From Welwitschia mirabilis (Eukaryota > Gnetophyta > Gnetopsida > Welwitschiales), in the NCBI GenBank assembly GCA_051453625.1, contig JBOZIK010000001.1, forward strand, positions 190,510,335-190,574,334: a stretch of 64,000 nt of DNA, written 5' to 3'. The position numbers were made by a program, and so were the translations under genes. Shown here in pieces: positions 1-11,622 of this stretch (within the stretch, counting starts at the first letter, position 1; each line of letters opens with the position of its first letter). The notes beneath the pieces were generated by a model. It saw only the letters and a list, made by a program, of their open reading frames with translations. It had not been told where the DNA came from and searched no databases.

Positions 1-996
1 ATTTTAAACTAAGGTATCATTTATCAAGAATGAAACATGTCACACACACATTCTCTTTGTCAATACGAAATGCCATTGTCATAAGAGTACATTCAGAAAT
101 TCAATGCACATTGAAATATTTATTTCCATAATCAAGATAAATTCTTAAAATAAGAGAGGAAGAAAATGAACAAATAAATAAGTCACTATCATACAATTTG
201 TAAACCTAGAAATACATACACATTAAGGGTGAAATCTCTCCTTGAAACTATTAACATCATCACTTCGAATAGTCCTTCTCTCTCAGAGCCTAATGAATTT
301 ATTAAATCTATCACACTTGATTCTCTATTTTTTTGTCAAAAAAGTACACTTCTATTTATTGTCCAACTTCTTTATCCATTTCCATTTTATAATAATACAT
401 ATGGATGAAAATAAAATAAGGAGAAAGTCAAAGGTATAAATAAAGGATAAGATTGAGACTAAAAAGTAGGATCAAGAGATAGGATTATTTAATTTAGAAA
501 AGTAATATAAAATGGATGAGAATAAAGGAAAGGATCAAGGCTAAGAAGCAGGAATAGGAGATTAGAATGTTTGACTTAGAAAATAGGTGTGAATAAAGGA
601 AAGGATTAAGGCTTAGAATTAGGAATAGGACATAGGATTATTTGATTTAGAAAATAGATGTGAATAAAGAAAAGAATTAAGGCTAATAAGTAGGAATAAG
701 AGATACATTAGCCAATTTTTTCTATTCTTTAGATTTTAATGCTCAATTTTAGACTTTTAATGTACTTGGCTATAATTTCAATGCTTAATGTTAGGACCCT
801 ATTGTATTTAGCTTGAGAAGTAGTTGATAAAGTTAATTCTAGCCTAAATTAGTTATGTAAACTACAATAAATAAGTACAACATTACTTCTTAATTCATTA
901 TAAATGCAAGCGTATTAAAAACTGTTAGAATTACAACATATTCACTAAAACTATAACCAACAATGGAATACCACAGTGTTAGAATGGAGCTCTTAA
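1..996 (-). repeat. Cop1 3' LTR (incomplete at window edge)
   Basis: Position 1 aligns with about 5560 in the right LTR, and the two run together to the shared block ending in ggagctcttaat (left end 996, right end 6486). About 295 bp of this LTR therefore lie outside the window. The copies differ by many substitutions and by the number of internal 71-bp units, which points to an old insertion. Confidence 0.9.
437..712. repeat. 71-bp tandem units inside Cop1 3' LTR (four copies)
   Basis: Units starting gaataaaggaaaggat recur at about 437, 520, 591 and 662. The last three are exactly 71 bp apart and the first carries an extra ~11 bp. Each contains an aggaataggagataggatt block and a tttgacttagaaaatag block. 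The sister LTR has three such units (about 5997, 6079 and 6150), so copy number changed in one LTR after insertion. Confidence 0.8.
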
Positions 997-1009
997 TCTC
1001 GTCCTTGAC
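997..1009 (-). other. Cop1 polypurine tract
   Basis: On the minus strand this reads tgtcaaggacgag directly before the first bases of the LTR. That is the place and composition expected of the plus-strand primer of a copia element. Two pyrimidines interrupt the purine run, probably by mutation. Confidence 0.6.
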
Positions 1010-1104
1010 ATTGACGAGAACATTTTATTATTGTAAGAGCAACATCTAAGAAAAAATTATCTATGTGATACAACTTTTACATGATTCTTTATTGTAATCT
1101 ATCA

Positions 1105-2640
1105 TCTATACTTCCCCTTGATTGCAATGTCAAGAAATTTAGTTTTTCTCTTAAAGTAATAAATCTTTGTTTATCAAGAGGCTTGATAAATAAATCTGCA
1201 AGCTGCTTATTAGATTGATAAAAAGTAATAACTAATAACCAATCTTCAATCAATCCTTTTATAAAATGAAACTTAATATTTATATATTTTGTTCTTAAAT
1301 GAAAAATAGAATTCTTAGAAATGGCTATGGCTGATATACTATCACAAAAAAGAACAACTAGCTTTTTAATTAGAATTATAAACTCATCGAATAACATTTT
1401 CAACCATATAATTTATTGCAATACAAATATGTACAACCATTTATTCTACTTTTGTTGTTGACAAAGCCATGACTAACTATTTTTTTACTAAACTAGGAAA
1501 ACAAACTCTTTCCCATCATCATTACAAAACTTGAAGTACTCTTTCTATCTTCTAATGATTCTATGCAATCAGCATCTACGTATTCAACCAATTGCATATT
1601 CTCCTTAGAGTCATAAAACAAGACATATTGTAAAGTGCCTTTTACATACCTCAATACTCTTTTTATTATCATTAGAGGGGATACTTAGGCTCATTCATAA
1701 ACCTAGAAAAGAAGCTAATAAAAAATTGAATATCTAAATAAGTAGTAGTTAAATACATTAGACTATCAATCATGGAGCAATAAAGATGCTCATTAACTAA
1801 ACTTACCCTTCATCTCTTTATGTTTTTTTTCATTTGTGCTCATAAGAGTATAAATGGATTTGCATTCATGCATTTGAAATCTTTGTAACATATCTAAAGC
1901 ATACTTGAATTAATTCAAGGAAGTACCTTTCAATGATTACCTTATTTATATGTTCAAATAATATGAAAGATGTCTAAGATCAGTCATCTCAAATGCCTTC
2001 ATTATATCACTTCCAAATTTTTCTATTAATCTATCATCATTACCAGCAAAAATAATATCATCCACATAAATTAAAATAAAAAGTCTTTTACCATCTACTT
2101 CCTTCTTATAAAGTATGTTATTTGAAGACCACTTAACATATCCTTGCTTCTTTAGGTAATGGTCTAGTCTAAAAAATCATGCTTATGGTGCCTGTTTTAA
2201 ATCATACAAAGCCTTTTTAAGTAAATAAATATAACTTTATTTACCTAACATAATAAATCCTTCAAGTTGTAAGATGACACTTCCTCATCAAGATGACCAT
2301 TCAACAAGGCTGATTTTACATCCATCTACTATAGTATCATTTTCATTTTAGCTATAAAAGTAAGAAAGGCTCTTACTGATTCTAATTTGATCATAGGTGC
2401 AAATGTTTCACCATAATCAATTACTGCTTCCTGCACATATCCTTTAATTACAAGTTCTAATAATATTTTATACTAAGTTTGATTGTTATTAATCTAGTTA
2501 ATTACTTTCTTCATTGCCTCCACCCAATGTGGGAAATATTTTACTTTCTTGTATCTAATTGGATTAGCTTGCATAACTTTGGAATTCAAAACTAAGTTCT
2601 CTCTTATTAGGTCTCTTCTTTTTCTCTCATCACATAAAGC
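1105..2640 (-). pseudogene. Cop1 reverse transcriptase and RNase H (decayed)
   Basis: On the minus strand the copia RT active site YVDDIIFAGN is readable near 2040-2070, in a block that continues into DDRLIEKFG. RNase H follows toward lower coordinates. Its C-terminal part is the longest open stretch (1089-1403) with the signatures LFCDSISAIAISKN, RTKYINIKFHFIKG and QLADLFIKPL, all typical of the copia RNase H tail. Stops and frameshifts separate the blocks, so no functional polymerase is made. The two catalytic Asp codons of the YVDD box are still present. Identification as copia RT/RH is firm; the outer limits are approximate. Confidence 0.88.
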
Positions 2641-2949
2641 TAGATGGGTAGATTTTGTTATTTGTTTTCTTGTTTTAACTCCATCTAAATATGTGCCTAT
2701 GATGTTTTATGGATTATGATAGTTTTTTAGCCTTTTATGATTTCATATTAAAGGAACATGATTATAATCTATGGTATCTAGTAAATCAGACACATTTTTT
2801 GTGATGGGTATAACACTATTTACAAGCTAATGAGGATTATCAATATTGTCATGCTCATCAAAGAAAGGATCATGTGGGAGAAAATTTTGAGCATCTTTTA
2901 CATCTTTCTCATAGATATAATTTTAACACTTTCAATTACTTTATTTTTT

Positions 2950-3760
2950 AGGGATTATATCACCTAAAGTATTTACTAGTAGGAGAGTATCCCACAAAAG
3001 TGCATTTAACTGATCATGCATCTAAGTTATCTTGACCTAGTTTTACAATTTTCACAAAACATTTAGTTTCAAAAATCTTTAAATGAGATAGATTGGATTA
3101 ATGAACAAATTAAATTTTATAACGTGTCAAATTCTTCAAATTCTTTGTTATTGTTTTATTTTATATATAAGTTGCTGTATTTATGGCTTCATCTCAAAAT
3201 CATTTGCCCAAACCTGCATCTATCATCATAGATCTAGTCATATTCATCAATGTTCTATTTTTTTCTCTCTATGACTCCATTTTACTAAGGATCTAACTGG
3301 TAGTAATCTAATGCACAATTCCACATTTTCTTAAATAATCATTAAAAATCTATGAAATGTACTTATCACCCTTATTAGTTTGTACGATTTTAATTTTGCA
3401 TCCTATTTGCTTTTCAATCATCTTTTGGTACATCTAAAAATATGTCAAGGCCTATGATCTATACTTCATGAAAAATACATAAAAAAACCGAGAATGATCA
3501 TCAATGAAGGTAATAAAATAACTACTACCATAGAAATATTTTATTCTCATGGAATCACATATATCATAATGCACTAAGGAAAGTAGCTAACTAGAACTTT
3601 TTATCAACTAGTGGAAAGGAAACTCTAACTTGCTTTTCTTCTATGCAGCTTTTACATGAGGAAGTGTCACAAATTAAAAATGAAGGCATACCATTTACCA
3701 TTTACTTTTCCATCATTTGATGCATATTATTTCTTGAAATATGCCCAAGTTTATGATGCC
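2950..3760 (-). pseudogene. Cop1 integrase (decayed)
   Basis: The stretch between the protease and RT remnants reads as fragments of a copia integrase on the minus strand. The clearest is NGVIERK (about 3263-3283), the conserved segment carrying the catalytic Glu of the DDE triad, followed in other frames by a T-L-M-N-M-T-R-S-M-like block. The N-terminal zinc-binding part is not clear. Stops occur throughout. The call also rests on position, as copia integrase sits between protease and RT. Confidence 0.7.
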
Positions 3761-3919
3761 AAATCCAAAATTATTTTTCATTATAAGTTAGTCCCTTCTA
3801 GAATTCAACCTTATACAGATTGTTAGTTGATTTAGGTACTTTTAAAATTTTGTTTTCTATTTTTATAGTGCAATTAGAATTCTTAATTAACACCTCATAA
3901 CCATTTTATTCCAATTAAC

Positions 3920-4160
3920 CTAAATTAATTAGGTTATAATGTAAATTTGAAACAAAGTATACATCATCAATTGAAAAGTTATTACCATTTTTATCCTTAA
4001 GTGCAATTGTCCCATAGCCTTCTGTGTGCCCCATTACTTCTCCACCAAACTCAAAAAAACCCAAATATGCCTATGAAAAACCTTTAAATACATCTCTTTG
4101 GTTACTTATATGATGCAAGCAATAGCTATCAAAGAACTAAGCCATCTCATGAGAGGAAAT
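3920..4160 (-). pseudogene. Cop1 retropepsin (decayed)
   Basis: Reading on the minus strand from about 4150, the frame gives FFDSYCLHHISNQ, the copia aspartic-protease active-site region with the catalytic D-S pair retained but the following Gly replaced by Tyr. Downstream come GEVMGHTEGYGTIALKDKNG and DDVYFVSNLHYNL, the usual flap and C-terminal segments (the typical V-x-x-L-x-x-N-L block). In this family the enzyme cleaves the Gag-Pol polyprotein. The altered active site and nearby stops make it non-functional. Confidence 0.8.
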
Positions 4161-4269
4161 CATTAAAAAATTTGGTGTGGTTATTCCTATAAGACCAAAT
4201 ACATCTACATCTGTGTTTGATATTTCATGAAGATCTTATTCCTATTTTTATTTATCTACATAACCTTAT

Positions 4270-5206
4270 TGTTGCTCATCCTTGATTCTAAATCTACAGT
4301 TTCTAATTAAATGGCCTTAGAAATGGCAATAATGCTAACTTCTTTACCTAGTTCACTTTCTATTTCTTGAGGATTACCCTTACCTCTTCCTTTAAATGGA
4401 TCAAATATATTTTGTGCATTGAAATTGTTGCCTTCATTTTGTTTTCCTTACACTCTTCCTTTTCCAAGACCTCTCCCTCTTCCATAAGGGAGTTTCTATC
4501 CTTATCCATAAGAAATCAAGACATTTTGACCTGTGGATGTAGTATCTTCTAGTTTAAAAGATATAACTTGCAAATCTTCATCATCCTTCATACATAATTT
4601 AATGCACTAACTTTCCTATTAATTCATCTAAGAATAAGGTATTTAGGTCTAAAAACTTTTGCATTGTAATAGTTATTTGCTTGAAGGACTTAGTAAGAGA
4701 CCTAAGAATTTTTAAGGCTACATCATTGTTACTAATTATCTAGCTAGGCATGGTTATATCTTTAACCAAATCTCTCATCTTTTGAATATATTCCTCCACA
4801 TTTTTATCTTTCTTTATCTTTAGAGTTTCATACCTTACCCTTAAATTTTGCAATTTTGTCTTATTCACATTTTGATGGCACTAGTAAATAATGTCTAATA
4901 CTTTTCAAAATTTAAAATCATTTGAATAACTTAAATTTTTTTTTACCGAGTTATTATTCATGCTGGTGAAAATGGTATTGATAACTTGAATATCTTATAT
5001 TATTATTTTTGTATAGACCTTTTTTTCTTATTCTGTTGGAGGGGGTAACAAATTTGTGTGCATTGCCATAATTCCTATCCCTTAAAAAATTATTTCATTC
5101 TTATTTTCCAAATTTCATAATTGGTAGCATCAAAAGTGGGTATCATATGTTTTTTCATTTTAACAACAACAACCTCCTTTCCTTCAACCTTATGTTGATA
5201 ATCCAT
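4270..5206 (-). pseudogene. Cop1 gag (decayed), with zinc-knuckle remnant
   Basis: A minus-strand ATG at 5204-5206 opens a frame reading MDYQHKVEGKEVVVVKMKKH, followed by PTFDATNYEIWKIRMK. The latter is the N-terminal F-x-G-x-N-Y-x-x-W-x-x-x-M signature of copia gag. Stops interrupt soon after. The C-terminal zinc knuckle is readable around 4273-4330 as YCHF-stop-GHLIRNC, with the first Cys lost. The start was chosen because it lies just downstream of the primer site and directly upstream of the gag signature. Gag forms the capsid that packages element RNA. Confidence 0.8.
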
Positions 5207-5249
5207 TATTTTCCTCTTTGCTATCAATTTTTGTCATAATCCTTGTATG

Positions 5250-5261
5250 ACTTTGATACCA
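5250..5261 (-). other. Cop1 primer binding site (initiator tRNA-Met type)
   Basis: The minus strand reads tggtatcaaagt immediately inside the right LTR. This matches the usual plant copia primer site complementary to the 3' end of initiator tRNA-Met, with one or two transitions. It marks 5265-6487 as the 5' LTR. Confidence 0.85.
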
Positions 5262-5264
5262 AGT

Positions 5265-6487
5265 TGTAGGCCACTTTTAGGACCCAAGATGTAGTGGCTA
5301 CCTAATACCCCACAAGGATAAAAAATATACATGATAAATAAAATATAATAACTCATGAGATTTATCAAACAATACGATGATGATAATATTGACAAACTAT
5401 AAATGGCATTTAGCCAAAAAATTAAGGAATGAGGTATGATAATTACTTAATAAACTAAAGAGAATAGCTTATCACTGTTATGTTTTCTAAAAGATACAAA
5501 TACTACAAAAGCATGCTTCTTATAAATAATATTGTAATACTTAAAAATGAACTCTAAAAATTTTAAACTAAGGGTATAATTTATTAATGAAACATGTCAC
5601 ATGCACATTCTTTTCATCAATAGAAAATGCCATTGTCATAAGAGTGCATTCTAGAAATTCAAGTCACATTATAATATTTCTCTTCATAATTGAAACAAAT
5701 TCTTAAAATAAGATAGAAAGTAAACAAACAAATAAATAAGTCAATGTCATACAAATTATGAACCTAAAAATTCATGCACATCAAGGGTGAAAGCTTTCCC
5801 TTGGAACCATCAACATCATCATTTCAAATAGTCCTCCTCTCTTAAAGCATCATAACTTTATTGAACATATCACATTTGATTCTCTATTTTTCTATCAAAA
5901 ACTTACACTTCTATTCATTGTCCAACTTCTTTCTCCATTTTCCTTTTATAAGCATACACATGGGTGAAAATAAAATAAGGATAAAGTCATTGGTATGAAT
6001 AAAAAACAGGATCAAGACTAAGAAGTGGAATCAAGAGATAAGATTTTTTGATTTAGGAAAGTAATAGAAAATGGATGAGAATAAAGGAAAGGATTAAGAA
6101 TAATAAGTAGGAATAGGAGATAGGATTGTTTAACTTAGAAACTAGGTGTGAATAAAGGGAAGGATCAAGGCTAAGAAGTAGGGATAGAAGATACATTAGC
6201 CAATTTTTTCTATGCTTTAGATTTTAATGTCCAATTTTAGAATTTTGATTTTCTTGGCTAGAATTTCAATGCTTAATGTTAGGATCCTACTATGTTTAGA
6301 TTGAGAAGCAATTGATGAAGTTAATTCCAATCTTAATTGGTCGTGTAAACTATAAGCAATAGGTATAATATTGCTTCTTAAATTTATTGTAAATGCAAGT
6401 GTATTGAAGAATGCTAGAATTACAACTTATTCATTAGAACTATAACTAAAAATAACATACTACAATGTTAGAATGGAGCTCTTAATA
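5265..6487 (-). repeat. Cop1 5' LTR
   Basis: About 1.22 kb, matching 1-996 from 5560 onward. It begins on the + strand with tgtaggccac beside the primer site and ends at ggagctcttaat. It contains three 71-bp units at about 5997-6200. Beyond 6487 the sequence is Athila-A LTR. Confidence 0.88.
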
Positions 6488-6548
6488 ATGATATTAGATG
6501 CTTATCTAGTATTTATAAAAGTTTGCATTTACTACAAAAAATAATACA
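6487..6548 (+). repeat. Athila-A 5' LTR, last ~62 bp
   Basis: The run gatattagatgcttatctag followed by gtttgcatttactac aligns with 14852-14918 at the end of the 3' LTR. The rest of this LTR is displaced by the Cop1 insertion. Confidence 0.75.
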
Positions 6549-6566
6549 TTCATCTAGCAAGCATAT

Positions 6567-6586
6567 GTTTACATCATTGTCAGGGA
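6567..6586 (+). other. Athila-A primer-binding region (decayed)
   Basis: The block tttacatcattgtcagggaa, followed by tattggcatgatagctt, resembles the conserved post-LTR segment of Athila elements after CpG loss. Element B has the equivalent block at 25395-25415 followed by acatgatagc. The primer tRNA cannot be named safely from such a decayed site. Confidence 0.55.
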
Positions 6587-7298
6587 ATATTGGCATGATA
6601 GCTTTTTAGAAGAAGTATAATTTTTATTTTTTGCAAATGGACATCCTCGTGTTCCTGGGTTCAGAATCCAAGGGATTTAGGGATTAGGAGATAAGGGTTA
6701 GAGATTATCTAGACCAGTAGATAGCAAGGAACTTGCTTAGTTAGCACATGGCTTAGTACAGTAATAACAAGTAAACATTGATTATTAAACAACACCCATC
6801 TAACTTATCTGAGTTATTACCATTACACCCCTCTCATTGTGGTTTGATCCCATGTAACCCTTATACAGTTTATTTTTTTTAGTCGTTGGTATTGGTCCTC
6901 TTTATTGATACTTGAAATGGTTCTTTTTCTTTTTAATGTTTCCTTCATTTTATTTTATTTTTAGTGGTGGATACTTATTAGTTTTCAATGATATCTAAAT
7001 TGGTTCTTTTTAGAATTTTGATTAGTTTTTCACTTTAACATGAACAAATTTGCATAACTAGATGTTTTATGTTATAGGTCTAACAATTTTTCTATAGGTT
7101 ACAATTAAAATAAGGATTTAAAAAAATGTAAAAAACTAATATAGAACTCATTTTTTTGTGTTTCATTTTTTTATGCCATTCTGTTTTAGTTCTACCTTTG
7201 TTTCTATTCCATTTTTGTATTTTCTAATAATTTTTCTTAAATAAAAATAATATTTATGGTTTATTTTCCTTAGGATTTATTTCAAGTTTTCTATTATT

Positions 7299-7398
7299 NN
7301 NNNNNNNNNNNNNNNNNNNNNNNNNNNNNNNNNNNNNNNNNNNNNNNNNNNNNNNNNNNNNNNNNNNNNNNNNNNNNNNNNNNNNNNNNNNNNNNNNN
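7299..7398. other. 100-N gap with duplicated flanks (probable unmerged overlap)
   Basis: The 32 bp before the gap (7267-7298) are repeated exactly after it (7399-7430). This is the pattern of two contigs that overlap but were scaffolded with a fixed 100-N spacer, so the real gap is probably zero or negative. Confidence 0.85.
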
Positions 7399-7699
7399 TC
7401 CTTAGGATTTATTTCAAGTTTTCTATTATTTTAAATTATTTTATGTTTTTCTAAAACCCTATAATCTAAAATATTTCATGTAGATATTGTAAACCTTTCA
7501 AATTTTTCCTAAATCATAACTCTCAAAACAACTAGTGCTACTTATCCTTCAGCAAAAAAACCTTTGTAAATTAGCTTGAGACATCTATGAACTATGAGAA
7601 ACCTTTTTGTATTTTAGGCCTCTTCTGAAACTTTTCTAAAAATTATAGTCATTTAATCTGAGATGAATTCAGTTACCTAATTAGAGTAATTTATAATGA

Positions 7700-9690
7700 A
7701 AACATGGATCCTAATACTAGTAGTAATGAAGAATAGAAACTGTCATCTAGAAACTAGCCTCATGTAGAAATTTAAGGAGAAAAATATTTCTAATAGAAAC
7801 TAAGCCCGAATGACCGATCTACTTTATAATTCCTCTTTTATAATAATAACATACCTTGGTCAAATTAACAATTACTAGAAAATCTACATGCCTCCTACCT
7901 TAGTCAACAAGAAATCTAAAACATTAATCAAAACACATCACAAAACCAATCTAACAACCCTAACTAGACCCTTAAAGACTAATTAAAACCCCATTTCTGA
8001 GGTACCTTATCATGCATTGTTCAACCACCTATAACACATAAACTATAGTTTAATATGTTTTCAATTTAGTTACTTCCCTACTTTTATAACTTAAAATTAG
8101 ATGGATCTTACCTACATCTAAAGGAATTCGAATGTGTATTAACCATTGTACCCTAGTACAATAATACTATAGATGCCCTTCAATTCATCCTATTCCTATA
8201 TTTTCTTAAAGAAAAGGTTAAATTTTAGCTCCATATCCTTAAGCCTCTATCCATTAGAATTTGAATTGATTTAAATAAATAATTTATTTTAAAATTCTTT
8301 CTAAGTAATAAAGCCAATGTTTTGAAGTAAGAGATCATGAAATATTAAAAAAAGATCATGAAACCTTTTCACAAGTCTTAGAGAGGTATAAGAACTTACT
8401 TTAGAAATGTTCCCAACATGGATTTGAGTTACGTAGAGTAAAAAGATTTTTTATTTATAGTGTACTATTAAGAAGTAATAGGCAATTAGTTAAAATGATG
8501 AATAGAGATAACTTTAAAAGTCTTTCACTATATGAAGATTAAGGTTACCTTAAAAGTATAGTTAAAAGTTCTAGAAACTAAGAGAAACCAATTAAATCAT
8601 CTAAATCCTCGTATTCCATTAGATCCATTAGTGTTTTTAGACTACCTGATCTAAACCTTTAACCTCTAAACTTAAGTATTTAATCTATCATATAGACTTA
8701 CATAAAATAGCTAAGTGTCTTACCATACCTGTATTTTAGAATACGGTAAATGAACAAGTTAATGTCATGGGACACCATTGAAAGAGTAGTAAAAATGATC
8801 CATATTTAAACACCTACAACCCTAGGTTAAGGAATCATCCCAATTATTTTTAAAAATAGGATAACTCTTATAGTCAAAGTTATATTGGTTAAATAAGAAA
8901 TCCATTTTCATCTTCATCCTCTCATCCTTTCCCAATAAACCAAGGACAATCATTCTTATCTATCCTATTAGAAGAATCATTAAGAAAATCCATGAAATTA
9001 CAATCCAAAACTAACTGTGATCATGAACAAATCTTAAGCAATAGACTTCCTTCCTTAATAAACTTAAATAAAAATTCCAATAATTTCAAGCTAATACCTA
9101 ATAAATTTAGTAAACCCATACCTAATTTCTTCAACAACTTTAAAAAACCCAAATCCAAATTCTCTTTTCTCCAAATTAAAAAAAATTGATAAACTTTCCC
9201 TAATCTCATAGCCAAATTGAAGAGAATTTAAAATCATAGAAGGATTAGAGCCTTTCCAAATTAAAAAAAAACCAAGGCCATGTATCTTAGAAGTGAAAAA
9301 GAGTTAAATAATTAATTTTAAAAAAACATAACTAAAAAAGAATTAATACCTACAGGAAATACTAAGAATGATAAAATACTTTAAGAGTTAGAAAAACCCT
9401 TACTCATTTGTAGATAATCTCTATCCTTTCCATAATAACTTAGAAAGGCAAACATTAAGAAGAAATAATTAGAAACATTAGAGATTTTCAAAGAAGTCAA
9501 ATTTAACATGCCACTTTTAGATGTTACTAAATAGATCCCTAATTACGATAAGTTCCTAAAAGATATGTGCACAATTAAGAGGAAGATGCATGTTAAGAAA
9601 AAACATTTCTAGCCCAAAAATTTAGTGCAATTATATAAGAACAAATCTCCCTGAAATACAAAGATCCTTATTTCTTGGAATCACTATCAC
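7700..9690 (+). pseudogene. Athila-A gag (decayed)
   Basis: The core at about 8340-8640 reads in broken frames as ETFSQVLERYKNLL, then CSQHGFELRRV, then RQLVKMMNRDNF, then a YED...YLKSIV...S segment. This is the retrotransposon-gag domain of Athila elements, which has the same C-x-x-H-G-F-x-L and Q-x-V-x-x-M spacing. Element B has the same region at 26820-27160. Stops are frequent. No CCHC knuckle is seen. The limits are approximate: the left side is AT-rich with no clear ATG, and the right side runs into the linker before the protease. Confidence 0.75.
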
Positions 9691-10134
9691 AATTGAAGAT
9701 AAACATCTTAAGCAAGCCTTGTTAGATATAGAAGAAAGCATAAACTTTTTCCCCTTTTGATTTAAAAGGAACTTGACCTAAATGAGTTTAGAAAAATAAA
9801 AATACAATTTTAGCTAACTAATAACTCATTGAAGTTATTATTATGAATTATTGAAGATGTAATTTTTCAAGTAGATAATTGATACTTTCCTATAGATTTC
9901 ATTGTGTTAGCAACAAATTCAACAAATTATAATTTAGTTTCAGTTATTTTAGATAGATCTTTTCTAGCAATGTTAAATGCTCTTATTAATTGTGAAAATG
10001 GTTACACGAAGATTTATTTTAATAATATAATAATGGATTTAAATATTATTAACATTTTGCAGTTGCCAGGGAACAACAATGATGTTAATTTCATTTATGA
10101 AGTTCATAATTTTGATCCTTCTTTAGTTGAATAA
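9690..10134 (+). pseudogene. Athila-A retropepsin-like protease (decayed)
   Basis: The active-site segment at about 9717-9760 reads ALLDIEESINFF, where the family and element B have D-L-G-A-S-I-N; Gly and Ala are both replaced, so the enzyme is dead. The C-terminal half is open from 9904 to 10134 and shows SVILDRSFLAMLNALINCENG, with NIIMDLNIINILQLPG further on, the typical hydrophobic L-N-I-F block of gypsy proteases. Directly downstream lies the non-coding middle and not RT, as in element B. Confidence 0.82.
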
Positions 10135-11588
10135 AATGCTTATTCTTCTTATGATTATTTCCATGCTTTAAAATCACCTTTTAAAGACCTGTTAGAAAAG
10201 CATGGAAATGCTATGAGATGAAACATAACTAACTTTAAATGTTTAGACTCCCTATTTTCACTCCTCATGTTCTCTCAAAGTTCTTACATGTATGTGTAAA
10301 GTCCTTCCATGAAAATAATATCCAACCTATACCCTTTTTAAATAACCAAGTTTTTAAGCCTCATAATCATAATATTTTTGAATCTTCCACTTTGCATTCT
10401 TTTGAAAAACCTTCTTGTGGCAACATTTTTCAAGATATAAGTTACCCATTAATACCCTAGGATGTTTTTTGTATCAAAAAGCACAAACACTATTACCCAT
10501 TTAAACCTTTTTACACACCCACTCGACTTTTAGATTACCTTATTAAATACATAAACTATCAATCCCTATAATGCATCCATGAGTTCTTAAGACTTAATAA
10601 CCTTGATTGATGGTCCTTAATGAATAAAACATTAATAAGTGATCATCTTGTTAGTATAGATTTAGGTGGAATTTAAGTTTACTTGTATTTTTTAGAAGAT
10701 GTTAAGCTTTTTTTTTGTGTTATCTTGTTAATTTTGTTTTACTTAAGATCTTCAAATTTGAAAAAACTAATTAAAAAAAAGGAAGCTATCTTCATATTAT
10801 GTTCTTTATCTTTAAGCATTTTACAGGAACAAGATCTTTCTTTATTAGGATAATGAGTGAATGACCCCTATTATGTTCTTAGAAAAAATATTAAATAGAG
10901 AAGAAGAATAAAAAGAAAAAAATATATGTTTTCCAAAAGTAAGTTTTATTGTAATCAATTAATTGGGTCTAGCTAATAGCATCCAGGTTATGAACACTCA
11001 TTAATAATGCAACTCTAACAAGCTATTTATGACTAATCAATGACATTGGGATTATAGACACTCACTGGTAATGTAGCACTAATTTCTTCAAGAAATAATA
11101 TGCTTAATCATGTTTGAAGAAAATGTCATAAAACTATATGTTCAACTTGATCCAAATGCTTGAAACAAGGAATATGTATAATTGTAGAAAAGAAAAATTA
11201 TGGAAAAAAAAGGTGGGAATTAAAGATGCTTTAGTGTTACTTTATTTAACTTGTGTACTTGAAAATTTTCTTACCAATTTTTATATTATGTTAATTTAAA
11301 TAAAAATATTTACAAAATTTTCAATAAAAGTGGGCATCAATTTAGGTCTTCTATCTTTTGCATTCACAGCATTTGTAGATGCTATGGGCTTTTCCTTTCA
11401 TTTTGTGTTTTTTTTAATTGCTAATTGCATTATTAATTTTAACCATATTTTTCTAAGAGAAATACATCCCAAAAATACAATTTTATTTTTTTGTCATGAC
11501 CTATTGAATCAGGCCATAATACTTATCTAATAAATCTATGTTATTGATAAACCTAAACAATCTTATAGTCCAAATTTTCCCTCACACC
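10135..11588 (+). other. Athila-A non-coding middle, shared with element B
   Basis: No domain is recognised. The stretch aligns with element B at 29353-30180 in several blocks: the gag-tttt-gagactta-taa block (10577 against 29469), the ttaattgggt block with a two-copy repeat (10960 against 29838), and aaaggtgggaattaaagatgct (11209 against 30090). A small open frame at 10239-10460 lacks family features. Conservation of order between the elements suggests a structural or packaging role, which is an inference. Confidence 0.6.
10970..11082. repeat. two-copy ~62-bp repeat in Athila-A middle region
   Basis: The blocks tagctaatagcatccaggtt... (10970-11018) and gactaatcaatgacattggg... (11031-11082) share the core tgaacactcattaataatgc against tagacactcactggtaatgt. 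Element B carries the same two-copy arrangement at 29848-29978, so the duplication predates the split of the copies. Confidence 0.65.
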
Positions 11589-11597
11589 TATAAAAAT
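11589..11597 (+). promoter_or_regulatory. TATA box candidate upstream of Athila-A third ORF
   Basis: The sequence cctataaaaatccacac lies 26-34 bp before a candidate ATG at 11623, in a locally C-rich segment unlike its AT-rich surroundings. Element C has a similar TATA box upstream of its own third ORF (38591). Function is inferred from position only. Confidence 0.4.
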
Positions 11598-11622
11598 CCA
11601 CACTTTTTCTTGTAAATTCATC

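Larger units (their letters stand above)
1..6487 (-). mobile_element. Cop1: Ty1/copia LTR retrotransposon, minus strand, left LTR cut by window edge
   Basis: Two copies of one long repeat (1-996 and 5265-6487) flank an internal region that reads on the minus strand as gag, protease, integrase, reverse transcriptase, RNase H. This is the copia order, with integrase before RT. A tRNA-Met-type primer site lies beside the right LTR and a polypurine tract beside the left LTR, which fixes the orientation. All reading frames are broken, so the element is dead. The DNA right of 6487 matches the last part of the Athila-A 3' LTR around 14850, so Cop1 landed inside the 5' LTR of element A. I do not assign a copia lineage. 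Confidence 0.9.

Noticed and set aside
4367-4552. Plus-strand frame of 61 codons
   Set aside because: It is antisense to the Cop1 gag and has no family features.
9021-9215. Minus-strand leucine-rich frame of 64 codons
   Set aside because: Antisense to the Athila-A gag-protease linker; the leucine richness is the complement of an A-rich lysine/asparagine region.
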